Assembly (NCBI GenBank): GCA_002633005.1
Contig: NMRA01000220.1
Span: forward strand, 91,335 to 155,334
Direction: 5' to 3'
DNA: 64,000 nucleotides
Source: Phoronis australis
Taxonomy: Eukaryota > Phoronida > Phoronidae
The notes under the pieces were generated by a model. The model was not told the DNA's origin. It searched no databases and saw only the letters and a program-made list of their open reading frames with translations. The stretch's first letter is position 1; each line of letters starts with the position of its first letter. The position numbers and the translations under genes were made by a program. Below are positions 12,101-24,700 of the stretch, piece by piece.

Positions 12101-14256
12101 AATACTAAATGGTTAGAAAGGTTCATGTTGTTCACATACTTAATGTTTTATGAGCTGTTTTCAAAAATGTTTTGGTAAAACTGTGGGCATTTGTTGCAGT
12201 GATAGATCCAATCAAGTGAGCAATCCAAAATGGAAGAATCTTAATTGGTCAGTAAAACTGTTACATGAACTTTGCTGTAACCAGATCACAACTTGTTTAC
12301 AATACAAAATTGTGTTTTGTTAAATTTCTCCTCAAAATTAAATATCAAGAAAAGTTTAGACTATTGCTAACATGGTTTGTATTGTGAAGAATGTGCTAAA
12401 CAACATTTAGTTAATTTTCTATTATGGCAAGACAAGCAGCCTTTTAATAGTGAAAATTGACAATTTTGGCAGTTATTTTTGAGTGAAATAAAAGTGGAAA
12501 TTCACATATAAATACCACGCATGTTGTAGCAAGGCTTGCCTGGTACAGTTGTCAACATTTTGATTGACGTCTTGCTAAGCAATTAGTTAGAAGGATACTA
12601 AACAATGTTTTAGCCTGTCATCAGATATTAGCTACTTCTAGATCACTTTTTTTTGCTTAAAAGCAGTTTCATGTACGCAACTTGCATTCAGTCCAAGGAG
12701 TCAACTTCTGAATTTAAACTGCTACCACTATAAAATATGTCTCAACTTGTGATTCTTACTCACATGAGAATTGATTTTTGAATATGCAAAGAACTGGGAG
12801 TTCATTATTCCTCAAGACCTTGCTCGGTGCATGACGTGCCGTGACAAGCCAACTTGATACTGGTCTCCAGTGATAACGTGTTGTCAGTTCTTTCAAAGCC
12901 CTGAAATTGCCTCCAATTTGACATGAGAATAATTTGAGACTAATATCATTACAATAAAGTAGTATAAATTAAGTTGGTTTTATGATGGATGGCATGTTTA
13001 TATCCTCCTCAAGTCTTGAAACAAAATAATGCTCTTACCATCGTTAGCCCTCAAAGTTTAGAGCACACCTTTATAGTGAGTACTCCTTTCACTGCTATAT
13101 GGGTAAGCATGGGCAAAGTTAGAGGAAAATTTATTTAGCTGACTGCTGTAGGGAAAGAGTTGGGATCTTTTGCACCACAGCATTCAATTTGTGATGTAGT
13201 GAGGATGTGTTCAGATCCAGTAATACTTTTTGTCTCTTGTAGGAACTATTGTACAATAGCAGGTGACTGAACTAGCTTTGGATGAAATCATTAATGCAGG
13301 GTTTTGTATACTTTTACAATTACCTCACAAAAAATTAACCTGAGGTGTATTCATGACATTCAGTGCAGTTGCCATCATTAACCATTTCACAGTGTGCTGT
13401 TTATATTTTATTTTTAGGTATTAAGCACTTAAGTTTATCTAAAAGCTGTAAAATTGTGTTTACGGAGTGGTGGAGCCGTTTGGCACGTTGAAGCTGTGTA
13501 CTGGTGTAACAAGATGCTATGGTTTTATGTACTCTCGTTTTGAAACATATTAAAGAAAACATGTTTCACGTCATGGTTTTTCTTGCACGGCAGCACGCCA
13601 TGTATTTTCACACAGTTTTATACCAATTTTTAGTGCGGTGTCCTATTGGGTATTCTAATTTTTAAAGTAATGTACATAGATACTGTAGGACCTTGGCAAA
13701 ATGTGCAATATGGCAATTTGAGAACACTGTGTATCAGAAATGGCCGATTGAATTCACAAGGAACTTTCAGATGCTACGCTTTATTCACTTTTTTCGAAAC
13801 ATTTTTTGGAATGTTTGCTTTTTAAAACGTTCCGCTTTAGCATGAGCGGGACATCAAACAATAGAACTATTGTGATTTTCATAACAACTCTTTACGTTCC
13901 ATATTTGAGAAAATTATAACAGCCTTTTTGAGATCTTACCTTCATTGTATGAAAAAAAATCGTGTTATAGATACCGTGGATTTGTACCTTTCCTTTTGCT
14001 GAGTTTTACTGAAATCATGTGACCTAATTAATGGCAGATTGGTACGAAGTCAAAAATTAAATTTTTCAGGCTTTCTACTTTCAAAAAACAAATACTTTTA
14101 CAGAGTTGCAGCATTTGACCATAGATTATAGACAACTATAGTCTATGATTTGACTTACTATCCAGACTTGTCAGTAAGACCTTACTCACATAACTTTAAA
14201 ATTAAGACTTAAAGACAGGTCTCCTGGTAACTGAAACACAAACAATAAGTTGTTTT
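9148..14256. other. Intergenic, no gene recognised
   Basis: Only short open frames without recognisable domains. A small hairpin at about 11230-11280 has GTCCTAACAA and TTGTTAGGAC arms, and another at about 14121-14148 has CATAGATTATAGA facing TCTATG. Sequence at 12883-12970 (TTTCAAAGCCCTGAAATTGCC onward) recurs in diverged form at about 15755-15850, marking a dispersed repeat. Confidence 0.45.
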
Positions 14257-14369
14257 CGGCAATAGTTTGATATAACGTGCCCGCATTTTGAGAACTAGTT
14301 TGATACCCGTTATTTAGTGGGGAAACCTGGTTTTCAAAATTCGGGCACGTTATATCAGACCATTACCGC
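14257..14369. repeat. Hairpin MITE, copy 2 (GAGAACCAGTTT family)
   Basis: The arms GATATAACGTGCCCG and CGGGCACGTTATATC are exact inverses and extend inward through ATTTTGAGAAC versus GTTTTCAAAAT. The whole unit folds into a single stem of about 45 bp. It is the sister of the copy at 5994-6102. Confidence 0.8.
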
Positions 14370-14577
14370 TGTTTTCTCCATGGCTTGAGTAATCCAAATG
14401 TTCGGTATTTCAAAATGTAAACATACTCTCGGTGGTAGTTTGAACTTTATGTGTTATCAATCACAGTGCTGACAGGCCATCTAAATTACGTGTTACAACT
14501 GTCAATAATATCACAACACACATACAATGGACATAATGATAACACAAAGGATTTACTGTAAAAGTACGTTTAACTGC

Positions 14578-14840
14578 TTTCTGCCAAAAGCAAGCTTTGA
14601 TTTAGTCTACTTATCCTTACAAAATTGGTCTCATATTTTCCTTATTGGTCTAGAGCTGGATTTGGGAAGAGCCGACTTAATTTTTCAGACCAAGCTAATG
14701 AAATTTCAGCTCACTTTATGACCAGAAATTATACGAGCTTGGGTCTGAACAAGCAATTCATTTCTTCAGACCACCAATTTGACTAAAGGACCAATTTGCG
14801 ACCAATTAACAGTGGTCTAAATCAAAAGTTGGTCAGGTGA
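14578..14840. repeat. Fold-back repeat with GGTCTGA words
   Basis: Inverted ends: GCTTTGATTTAGTC on the left faces GGTCTAAATCAAAAG on the right. Repeated TTCAGACCA and ATTGGTC words lie inside. A related copy sits at about 15570-15740 (GCCAAAAGTTTTGATTTAGGCC, TTTCTTCAGACCAAGC). Confidence 0.5.
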
Positions 14841-14976
14841 CGGAAGGTGCGTTTATGGTCACTTCAACACTTAAATATAAGAACAAAACCGTGCACAGCA
14901 TGCAGTAGCTCAAGGTCAAAACATTCCCAAAACACGATGCTTTAAGGGACAACAGAACATCAAAGGTCCTATAGTT

Positions 14977-15336
14977 GTGATAATGGAGCCCAAAAAATTT
15001 TCAAACATTCACAGAAATAATGAGGTCAAGTACACCAGAATTACACCACATACAACCACAAACCTGCTACTGACTTGTTCCAAACGCAAGTTCATACAAG
15101 AGGTTTCTGGGTATTGTAAGGACGAGTACCACATTGTGTGGGATAGGGGGATCAAATGTATCGAATGCAAAATGACCATCATCCGGAAGGGAAATGGGTT
15201 GGTTCCTAACCATGTGACAGACTTGTTGCTACACAATTCCAAGTATTTAGTGGCTCTTCAGAAGCCCAGGAGCTCGTGTTCTATGTTTCATTGTCGGCGA
15301 AGAATTCAAAATGACATGAGAACAGCTGAGAAGTGA
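14977..15336 (+). CDS. Hypothetical 119-residue ORF, no recognised family
   Basis: The frame is open from an ATG (or nine bases earlier) through a basic, Cys-containing protein with CKDEYHIVWD, then IKCIECKM and a late CSMFHCRRR. The Cys pairs could be a small metal-binding motif, but no family is recognised. It lies between two fold-back repeats, has no visible intron and no homologous neighbour, so it could equally be part of a transposon relic or chance. It is listed because it is the longest open frame in a 9-kb gene-free stretch. Confidence 0.2.
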   Translation: MIMEPKKFSNIHRNNEVKYTRITPHTTTNLLLTCSKRKFIQEVSGYCKDEYHIVWDRGIKCIECKMTIIRKGNGLVPNHVTDLLLHNSKYLVALQKPRSSCSMFHCRRRIQNDMRTAEK

Positions 15337-15569
15337 CTATTAAACACAATAGCTCCACAAAGGATTAGATGACCATAGGCAGTTCCCAGCAAACTGACTT
15401 CACAGGCACGATTGCACATTCCCTAATCCCAAGATGCATCATTTTGTAACAACCAATTCCCTTTAGGTGTACAATATACTATCAAGGTATCACACTATTA
15501 TGATTGAAAACCATGGTTGCAGTGGTTGACTTGTAAACATTAAAGAATAATTAAAGTGTCATTAAACCT

Positions 15570-15850
15570 GTGCTTTCTGCCAAAAGTTTTGATTTAGGCC
15601 AATTTCCGTTCCTTACACAGCTAAAAATTATTTCTGGGCTCGGGAACAACCAACTAAAGTTTGTTATTTCTTCAGACCAAGCCCATAAGATTTCTGGTCA
15701 CAGCGTGCTCTGAAATTTTTTTGACTTGGTCTGAAAACGTAACAAATTGTCAATTCTTTTGAACCTCTGAAATCACCTCCAATTTTACAAAGGAATAATT
15801 TGAGACCACTTCAAAACAGTATAAAGTTGCTAAAGCCTTCCTCAAATGGA
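15570..15850. repeat. Second copy of fold-back and dispersed repeats
   Basis: CTGCCAAAAG...TTTTGATTTAGGCC and TTTCTTCAGACCAAGC match the unit at 14578-14840. The adjacent AATTCTTTTGAACCTCTGAAAT block matches 12883-12970. Two repeat families therefore abut. Confidence 0.5.
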
Positions 15851-16117
15851 TTTTTGTTATTCTAGATGTATTGGATTATCCAGATAGACGTAGCAATGCT
15901 TTAGCAAAACAAGAAAGTATGGTTTAAACACTCAAATGATGTTACGAAGCATATTGCGTGACTTCGAGAAAACAGCAACCAAAGAATGGCGGTAGCTTTT
16001 AACATTGGCTTGGTTCCCGCAGTAGAAGTAAGAATCTGCCGAGATTACCAAATTGTATTGAATAGAACACCAATGCGTGCAAGTATTGAACAAATGGGTA
16101 TTCTCATGGTGACGCAG

Positions 16118-17408
16118 ACAAGAGCAACGTGGAGCGTTGAAGTGCACCCATGAATGCACTGCAAACGGTGTGCTTCTAGGGTGTTTATTTGTGTCATAAA
16201 AATGGCCACTAGATAGAGCAAAATATTTCGAATCCATCAAAAAAACTGTAAACTGTCACCGTTTTTTAACAGAAAGCTATTTACTACATTTCATAAAAAT
16301 CCGTCTACAATCTTTAGCAAAACGGAAAAAATAAAATTCCCACTAGGGGACAAATGATCATCGGATCCGTCTGTAAGTTTTCGTCTTCCGTTGTCAACAT
16401 CATATGAATACACTTGCTAAATTTAATAAACATTCTGCGGAGGGCTTAGGAGATACAGCTAAGGGCGCAAAAATGCCACTAGGAGGTGCCACAGTAATTG
16501 AAACCCGAAAATCATTGCCAAACCTCCTCTTCACACTAACAACGTATAAGCCAATTTTCACAATCATCCTAAGAGTGGTTTGGTTTACAGAGGGCGGACG
16601 GCAAAAACAGACTAGAAAACAGTAAAAATGGCCACTAGATGGCGCAAAATATGTTGAATCCATCTGAAAACAGGAAAATGTCACGGTTTCTTTAAAAGAA
16701 AGCTATTTAACAAATTTCAGGAAAATTTGTTGAGGAACTTCAGAGAAACAGCAAAACATAAAAAATGAAATTGCCACTAGGGGGCAGTGTTAGTCAGACC
16801 CATCTGAAGTCATCTTCTTTTGTTGTTAACTTCATATAAACACATTTGCTACATTTAATAAAGATCCTGTAGAGCGTTTAGGAGATACAGCCATGGCTGC
16901 AAAAAACAAACAAAACTGCCACTAGGAGGCGCCACAGTAGTCAAAGTCGTCGGAAATTTATCGACAACCGTCGTCTTCATAGTAAGAACATACATGCTAA
17001 TTTTCGCTATCATCTTTAGAATGGTTTGGTTGACAGAGAAGCGGATGCCAAAAAACGGACTCGAAAATAGTAAAAATGGCCTCTAGATGGCACAAAATGC
17101 CTCGAATCCATCCGAAAACGAGAGGATAGCGTCACCTCATTAATAGATGCCTATGTGCCAAATTTCATGAAAATCGGTGAAGAACCATTGAAGATAAAGA
17201 GGCAAACGTAAAAAAAATAAAATTGCCACTAGAGGGCACAGTGGTAATCAGGTCCGTCCGATACTCATCGCCCTCTGTCCTCAACCCCATAGGAACACAC
17301 CTGCCATATTGCAATAAGATCCTGCAAGGGGTTCAGGAGATACCGCCGCGGATGCCAAGACAGAGATGACGGCAATATGCACCCACACATAAATATGTGG
17401 GCGCATAA
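16118..17408 (+). mobile_element. CTCF-motif tandem-core element, complete copy B
   Basis: It begins ACAAGAGCAAC with the hairpin-like GCAACGTGGAGCGTTG and ends in a palindrome at 17377-17406 (ATGCACCCACACAT and ATGTGGGCGCAT arms). Eight CCACTAG or CCTCTAG cores start at 16206, 16340, 16476, 16632, 16774, 16919, 17080 and 17226: spacings 134, 136, 156, 142, 145, 161 and 146. Three monomer types recur in order: TGGCCACTAGATGGCGC, TTGCCACTAGGGGGCA and TGCCACTAGGAGGCGCC. Flanking words such as ATGCCAATTTTCACAATCATC-like blocks also repeat. It is non-coding: the open frames through it run over repeat units. Confidence 0.78.
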
Positions 17409-18615
17409 TAAAAGTCAGGTAATAAGCCCAACCATTCATTGCATAATTTTGACTTTTTGGTGTGGTGATGCTTTTACCAAAATTATAGGATTTAAATTTA
17501 CAAGACATCCTGTAACCATTCATGGTAGGCTTTAAAATAATTAGAAAAAAAAACAAAGCATGGGAGAGTCAGTATTTAACAGAAAAAGTAGAAACTGTCT
17601 TCCAACGCCGGGTGTAAAGACAGAGCAGAACAACAAGAAACTCAAGTATGGTGAAGCATCAGAGATAAAAACGAAATTATGAAATTTTTGGAACAGGTGC
17701 CTAGTCGGAAGTTGGCGTTACCCTAGACAATCACAGAAATCATACTCTTGCTCTTTGAAAAGAACAAGTTTCGTTATGGAATTATTCACACATTGGAAAA
17801 TTTACATTTTTAGGAGCCTAAAGTGGCTGCAGTAAAAGCTAGAAAATCACACCGCATGAGCACCGAATAAAATCGGTTCTCAGAAAATGACAGATGAAGC
17901 CAATTTGTGAAAAACACAACTTTATACAACTTTGGCCATATCTAACTGGTTTTCACTCACAACAACAACAACAACAACAAAAACAACAACAATCTATTGC
18001 TATTCAATAATACATCACCACTAACAAGGAAGTTGGTTACACAAGCAGAAGAGTCTTTCATTAAACAAAAATTCATAATCTTTCTTGTCCTTTAAGCTCC
18101 CAGTTATTTGCGGTCAGCTGACGAGATTACTCATGAGATTATGAAGCTCCAGTTCACGAGAATATCTTTAAGTCAAAACTGGTCAACATCAAAGTGAAAT
18201 ACATTAAGTCTAAAGTGGTTCATTAAGCCAAACAATATCACCCACGAGCTCTTTTCCGATCACAGTACAACCTTACAAAACTAGATAGGTATCAACTTGC
18301 ATTATTTCTTTACTCGACTTTTGTGACACTTGCCATTACGTGGAACAGGATGATGCTCCAAGGTAATAGTCGCATTATTTAGCAGCGCTCAACATACCTT
18401 TAAAACTCATTTCATTTTCCATATTACTAACTCCATTTGTTGTTCAAAAACTATCGTAGAGGCAAAAAACGTTTTGTTTAATGCAATTTGTTTTCAGCTA
18501 CATCATGATTTTTGAACACAACCAGTAACAAATGGTACTATCTCATCACGCAGCATGTTTCTGAATCAGTTACCAGATTGACTCTTGATGTAATGTGGCT
18601 TTAAAGAATGTGCTG
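17409..18615. other. Downstream flank / 3' UTR side of SMPD3-like gene
   Basis: No exon is recognised. The part nearest 18615 should hold the 3' UTR of the minus-strand gene; I did not find a convincing minus-strand AATAAA. A short microsatellite lies within (listed separately). Confidence 0.4.
17960..17992. repeat. (AAC)n microsatellite
   Basis: About eleven AAC units with one AAA interruption. Confidence 0.9.
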
Positions 18616-18720
18616 TCACATCCAATCTTCTGAATTCTGAACAGGTCTAAATGTCATGGTGATGGGTATATGATCCGTGAGATTGGCAAGGCACGTCACA
18701 AACCTGTAGTCTTCAATGTT
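18616..18720 (-). CDS. SMPD3: SMPD3-like last exon with catalytic His
   Basis: The acceptor is TTTCTTTGCAG. The exon encodes NIEDYRFVTCLANLTDHIPI and ends TMTFRPVQNSEDWM, stop TGA at 18618-18616. LTDHIP supplies the general-base histidine of the EEP fold. Confidence 0.94.
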   Translation of the reverse strand, partial: NIEDYRFVTCLANLTDHIPITMTFRPVQNSEDWM

Positions 18721-21700
18721 CTGCAAAGAAACACGGAGGTGCTGTGGAATGTCATAGTGCCACAAATTTGCCTTCTGTAAAAAAATAACTGATTATAGGC
18801 CTTTTATCAAAATTTGCAAAACTCATGTCACAGTGTTTCCCACACAAGTAAAGGAGTGATATATGATATTGGGAATAACTGACAGTCTACTGTTGCTGGA
18901 GACCAGCTAGGCTTAAATAGCTGGGTTTGGTGAATCATTTTGGTCAAACTAGTGCTCCATCTAGCGGCGAGTCTCGGAACCATCATATTTGGCCAACCAC
19001 ATTGTCTGCTTCTGATGCACGGAGTGGCTTGGTGTGTCAAGACAACTTATCGTCCCATGATGTAAACACCTATTACTATTTTGCAAGCCTAAAGTTGAGA
19101 GCACAAAATTAGTCATACCATTCATCGATATGAATTTTTTTAAATTCATAACAGAAATTCATAACGGTGGTATAACTAATTTTGTTGACAGATTGAAAGA
19201 ACATTCATGGCAGCTTTAAATTGGGTATAAATAAAATTTTGCTAAAATTACATTTCCGCAAAAGGTTAAAATTCAACCAATATTCTGTGATGACAACGCC
19301 ATAGAGCAAACAACACAAACAAAATTATTTGGCAATACACAATAGGGGGACAGTACACCATAATAAATTGGAGAAGACATAATAAGTAGTCTACTGAAAA
19401 CAGGTTCCTTCCTAAAGTAAGTAGTTCTCATTTCTCATGAGTACAATGGAAACTAGAAATTCACAAGGTGTTGCTAGTGAAGCAAGGAACTTCCCAATAG
19501 AAATGACAGCATTCAGAAAAGTCATGTGGGTCATTTATGATAATGCACACCTCCATGGTCATGAATTGCTTTCTGCTTTCAATCTATTAAGACNNNNNNN
19601 NNNNNNNNNNNNNNNNNNNNNNNNNNNNNNNNNNNNNNNNNNNNNNNNNNNNNNNNNNNNNNNNNNNNNNNNNNNNNNNNNNNNNNNNNNNNNNNNNNNN
19701 NNNNNNNNNNNNNNNNNNNNNNNNNNNNNNNNNNNNNNNNNNNNNNNNNNNNNNNNNNNNNNNNNNNNNNNNNNNNNNNNNNNNNNNNNNNNNNNNNNNN
19801 NNNNNNNNNNNNNNNNNNNNNNNNNNNNNNNNNNNNNNNNNNNNNNNNNNNNNNNNNNNNNNNNNNNNNNNNNNNNNNNNNNNNNNNNNNNNNNNNNNNN
19901 NNNNNNNNNNNNNNNNNNNNNNNNNNNNNNNNNNNNNNNNNNNNNNNNNNNNNNNNNNNNNNNNNNNNNNNNNGGTCCATAAGAGGACCCAAAAATCCAT
20001 TTAATTAAAATCCTGAGTGCAACATCCGTTTCAAGTTTATTTCATTCAAATCACCACTCAAATTAAAATGATGCAACTTAAGCCGCATATTAAATGCCTA
20101 GGGTTATTAACTAAAGGATTTATTTAAAATTTTAGGTGTAACAAAAATTCTTTTTCCAGATCAATGACAAATCAACTGTAAGTCCCGGTAGACCCTACCT
20201 CACCAGGACTTAGGCTATGCTTGAGGTTAATTGATCAACAAATTAATCCAGATGTGACTACTTGCACATGACAGCAAAATGCGATGAGCCACTACTGTCG
20301 AATATAGTTTCAACTCGTCAGCAATATGAGCAGATGACCTGGTTCATTTAGAAAGCATTATCAACAATTTACAAGAAGAAATGTAGGCCTGCATTCAGCA
20401 TAATACCTAATCCGTAACACTACGATCGCCACAATTTGGTCATATTTACTTTTCATGTTTCGAACCTAGTTTTCCAAAAAAACCTACAGCCTTTCATCAG
20501 ACAACTCTTTGGTGCATTCACATGTTCTCTAATGTATTTTTCTACATCTCTGTGGTTAATTATCGACACATTTTTAAAATTTAATATCCAGGTTGGACTC
20601 GAAAGACCGGCCATTTAACTCACACAATGTCAACTTCCGCTTTGTTCATCGCAGTGAGCCTCACTTTGGATTTTAATGTCCGCCACGTGAATTAGGTCTA
20701 TACAGACAGTTTTTAAACACGGTGCACCAAGTATGTGCCAACTTGTTGGAGAGGGAAGTGAAGAAAGGTCTAACAAAAGAAATAGCTACTATGTGCCAGC
20801 CTTGTAACATCAGAATTGCAAAGCATGAGAAAAGATATACAGCCACTGAGAAAAGCTTTGTGTTCATGAGAAAGGCAGCATGGTAAATGCTGTGAGAAAG
20901 TTTAACACTGAAAAAGACCCCAAGTATATTCTGAAAACGAGACATTACCGCCTTCATCAGGGTAACAGAACTTTGAGTTATTTTTTGGGACTTCCTCCTG
21001 AGTAGTGTTCGAAAAGTCCACAAAGCTTAGTTTAGCCAGATGGCTATGCACAAATTAAAAGCGATCCACATAATGGTGGCCACGAACATGCTGGCATCCA
21101 GTGCAAAACTTTTTGCGACTTGTACTGCTGTAAGGTGACATTATAGTAAATGACTTAATCCCATTACCTCTAATAAGCGTTATTTTATGCACTCTCCTCT
21201 CCCATCAGTGTAGCCTGGGCTGGACTGCCCCCTACGAACTCACCCTAGCCAAGCCACTGTGTCCGGCTGTGTTGTGCTTCTTAGGTTATTTTCAAAATAG
21301 AAAGGGCATCAGGGCATGCTATCCAATACGAAAACTTCATTTTGAAACATATCTTGCCAATATGCCCAAACCAGCGACATCGCATCTTAAAACAGCATCT
21401 AGTCAAGACTTTGGAAATGCAGCTTCCCAAGGCCACAGTTGACAAGGGAAGACAAATGTTGGCTCCGATGTTCTATTCATAAAACAATACTAGACTAACA
21501 GATGTTTGTGAAATCTGTGTGGTGACATGCTGGATATCTTTCGCCATAGGACATTCTGAGCACCAGAAAACCAGATTATGACGGACAACCATTGTATGAA
21601 TTCAAAAAATCACTAAAAAATAGTTGGCAATCAAACAAAACTGATATCGACATTCACCGTTTCACTGAAACAGTGCCAACAAAAGCGTCGGAAAATTTTT

Positions 21701-24700
21701 GTAGCAGCTTCTTTTTAAACATTAAGATATTTACCAGCGGATAGTTTCTATTGTACAAAGTAAAGTCTATTCTTCTTTTTCCATCTTGAGTGTCTTCACC
21801 AACAGGTTTTGTGCTCTCCACATATTTATGTCGTCTGCTTTCATCATCTAGAACACTGAGCCAGGAGAATAAAAAGGCTGTAAAATCATGTCTGGTTAAG
21901 TTCAAAAACATATCAGGTATCCCATAATGAACATTGTCTCTAATGTGCCTACTCTTCTTTGATTCAATGACAATTTTCTATTCAAGTGTTTCACATGGAC
22001 CTAACTTCATTTTCTAGACGGGCAGACGGCTATCTAATGCAGGTCTTAAAATGACATCACAGGTGACAATGTAGTAGTGAGCTTGAGACGCACCTCCAAA
22101 ACAAATTTGGACTGCAGATCTCAGCAGTCATAATCTCATGCTTTGTTAGTAGAAATAAAAGCTAATGCAAGAAGTATTCGAGTGTATTTAACTGATGAGA
22201 TCACCAGCTTCAATTTCAGTTAATTAAACCGAGTGACTGGAAGCCAATGCAGGGTATAAGCAATTTCCAATAAAATCAAAAAAATAAAACAGAACCTATT
22301 TTCCTTTTTATAGCTGTCAAGAAATATATTCTACTTAACAATAACCCCAAAATGCATTTTGCCCTGAAACAGTTTTTGTCCTCTTAAACTGTATGTTTCT
22401 TGTTCAGTCTTAATACTTCTCATTCAATAATTAGACTTAAATCAAATAAATACGGAATTTTCCGTAGCTAAGCCCACCCGATGAAACACCCATGGGTGTT
22501 TATTTGGAAAACTATGATGTTACAACTTCTGGCGTCAAGTGGCCAGATAGTGGGAAGTTAATTTGGAAAATGTCCTCTTGAAATCCCACTCAGCATTAAC
22601 TTTTAGCCATAAATTCAGATTTGTTGAGCATTTTTCAGTTATAAAAACCAACAAGATGTTGGCGAACTAAGTATTTATAAACTTAAAATTTAAAAACTCA
22701 ATTTTATGCAAAAAAATGGTGACATTTTCATATCAGCAGAGGCTATGACACCCCTCTTTAACAAATAAATGCCGGGGCGTTTTTTTGGTGTTACTGAAAT
22801 GTCTGAAAATTTTCATATTCCGAATGCACACCCAAGGACTTATCTATGGAAAACCCTAGTATCAATGTAACCTATTCTCATTCTGTATCACTGATAAGTC
22901 ACATGACTTCATTTAGACACATACTATAAGAAGGTTTTGCTCCTCAAATTTACTCATAGTGCTCCAAATATAGGTGCACGCGCCTAATTCCAGGTACAAG
23001 CACACCTTCACAAATATTGGTGATTTTCCCCTCATCGGAAAAACTTCCCCTGTTAAAAAGGCACAGACACCTTTTCCTTCAGGTGAGTGAGGATCCTGTC
23101 AAAGCAGGTGATTTTTTGAAAAAAAAAAATCAGCCAGAACGTCACAACACCCCGGGCCTTTTTTCCACTAATAGTATATTTCTGTGATAGACAAGGATTT
23201 GGTTGCAAAAACTATTATACCACATGTAATGTGGTTTGCAAAGGCCAACTGGTGCTCATCAGCATTTGGAGAACTTAAAAGCTTGGAAGTGGCACTTATC
23301 AGGTTTTGCAACTGTTCTGACTCTTCAAATTGCTCCATGGGCTTACAATTAACTAATTTATTAAAAATATTCTTTACAAAACAAGAGCAACGCAGAGCGT
23401 TGAAATGCGCCCACGAATACACTCCAAACGATGTGCTTCTAGAGTATTTATTTTAATCATAAAAATAGCCACTGGATGGTGCAAAATACTTTGAATCCAT
23501 CAAAAAACAGGTAAATAACACTGATTTAAAACAGAAAGCTATTGACCACATTGCATGAAAATCCGTCAAGGAACTTTAGAGAAACAAAGCAAAACGGAAA
23601 AAATGAAATTGCCACTGTCGTTGTTGTCTTCCGTTGTCAAGTTTTTATGAATACACATACTAATTTAATAACAATCCTGAAGAAGGCTTATCAAAACTGC
23701 CACTAGGAGGTGCCAAAGCAATTGAAGTCGGAAAATCATAGTCAATCGTCCTCTTCACACTAAGAACATGAAGCCAATTTTCACAATAATCTTAAAAGTG
23801 GTTTGGTCGACAGAGGGTGGACACTAAAAACAGACAAGAAAACAGTAACAAGAGCAACGTGGAGCATTGAAATGTGCCCACGAATGCATCGCAAATGGTG
23901 TGCTTTTAAGATTGTTTATTTGTATCATCAAAATGGCCACTAGATGACGCAACATACATCAAATCCGTCTGAAAACCAGAAAATGTCATCGCTTCTTTAA
24001 AAGAAAGCCATTTACCAAATTTCATTAAAATTTGTCGAGGAACTTCAGAGAAACAGCGGAAAACGAAAAAAATGAAATTGCCACTAGGGGGTACAATGTT
24101 TGTCGGATCCATCTAAAAGTCGTCGTCTTCTCTTGTTAACTTCATATAAATACACGTGCTAAATAATAAACATCCTGCAGAGGGCTTAGGAGATACAGGT
24201 ATGGGTGCAAAAAAACAAAAACTGCCACTAGGAGGCACCACAGTACTCAAAGTCATCGGAAAATCATCGTCAACCGTCCCCTTCATAGAAAGAACATACA
24301 TGCCAATTTTCACAATCATCTTTAGAGTGGTTTGGTTGACAGAGGGACGGACGCCAAAAAACAGACTTGAAAACAACAAAAAATGGCCACTAGTTGTCAC
24401 AAAATACCTTGAATCAATCTGAAGATGAATGGCTAGCGTCACTTCACTAATAGATGTCTATGTGCCAAATTTTATGGAAATTTGAGGACCTTTGAAGTTA
24501 CAGAGGTACACAAATTGCCACTAGGGGGCACAGCGGTAGACTAATCTGTCCAAAAGTTGCCGTTGTCTGTTGTCAACTTAATATAAATAAATTTGCTAAA
24601 TTTAATAAAGATCCTGTAGAGCGTTTAGGACATACAGCCATGGGCACAAAAACAAACAAAACTGCCACTAGGAGGCGCCACAGTATTCGAAGTCATCGGA

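Noticed and set aside
19437-20000. Open frames of 137 to 181 residues
   Set aside because: They consist almost entirely of N.
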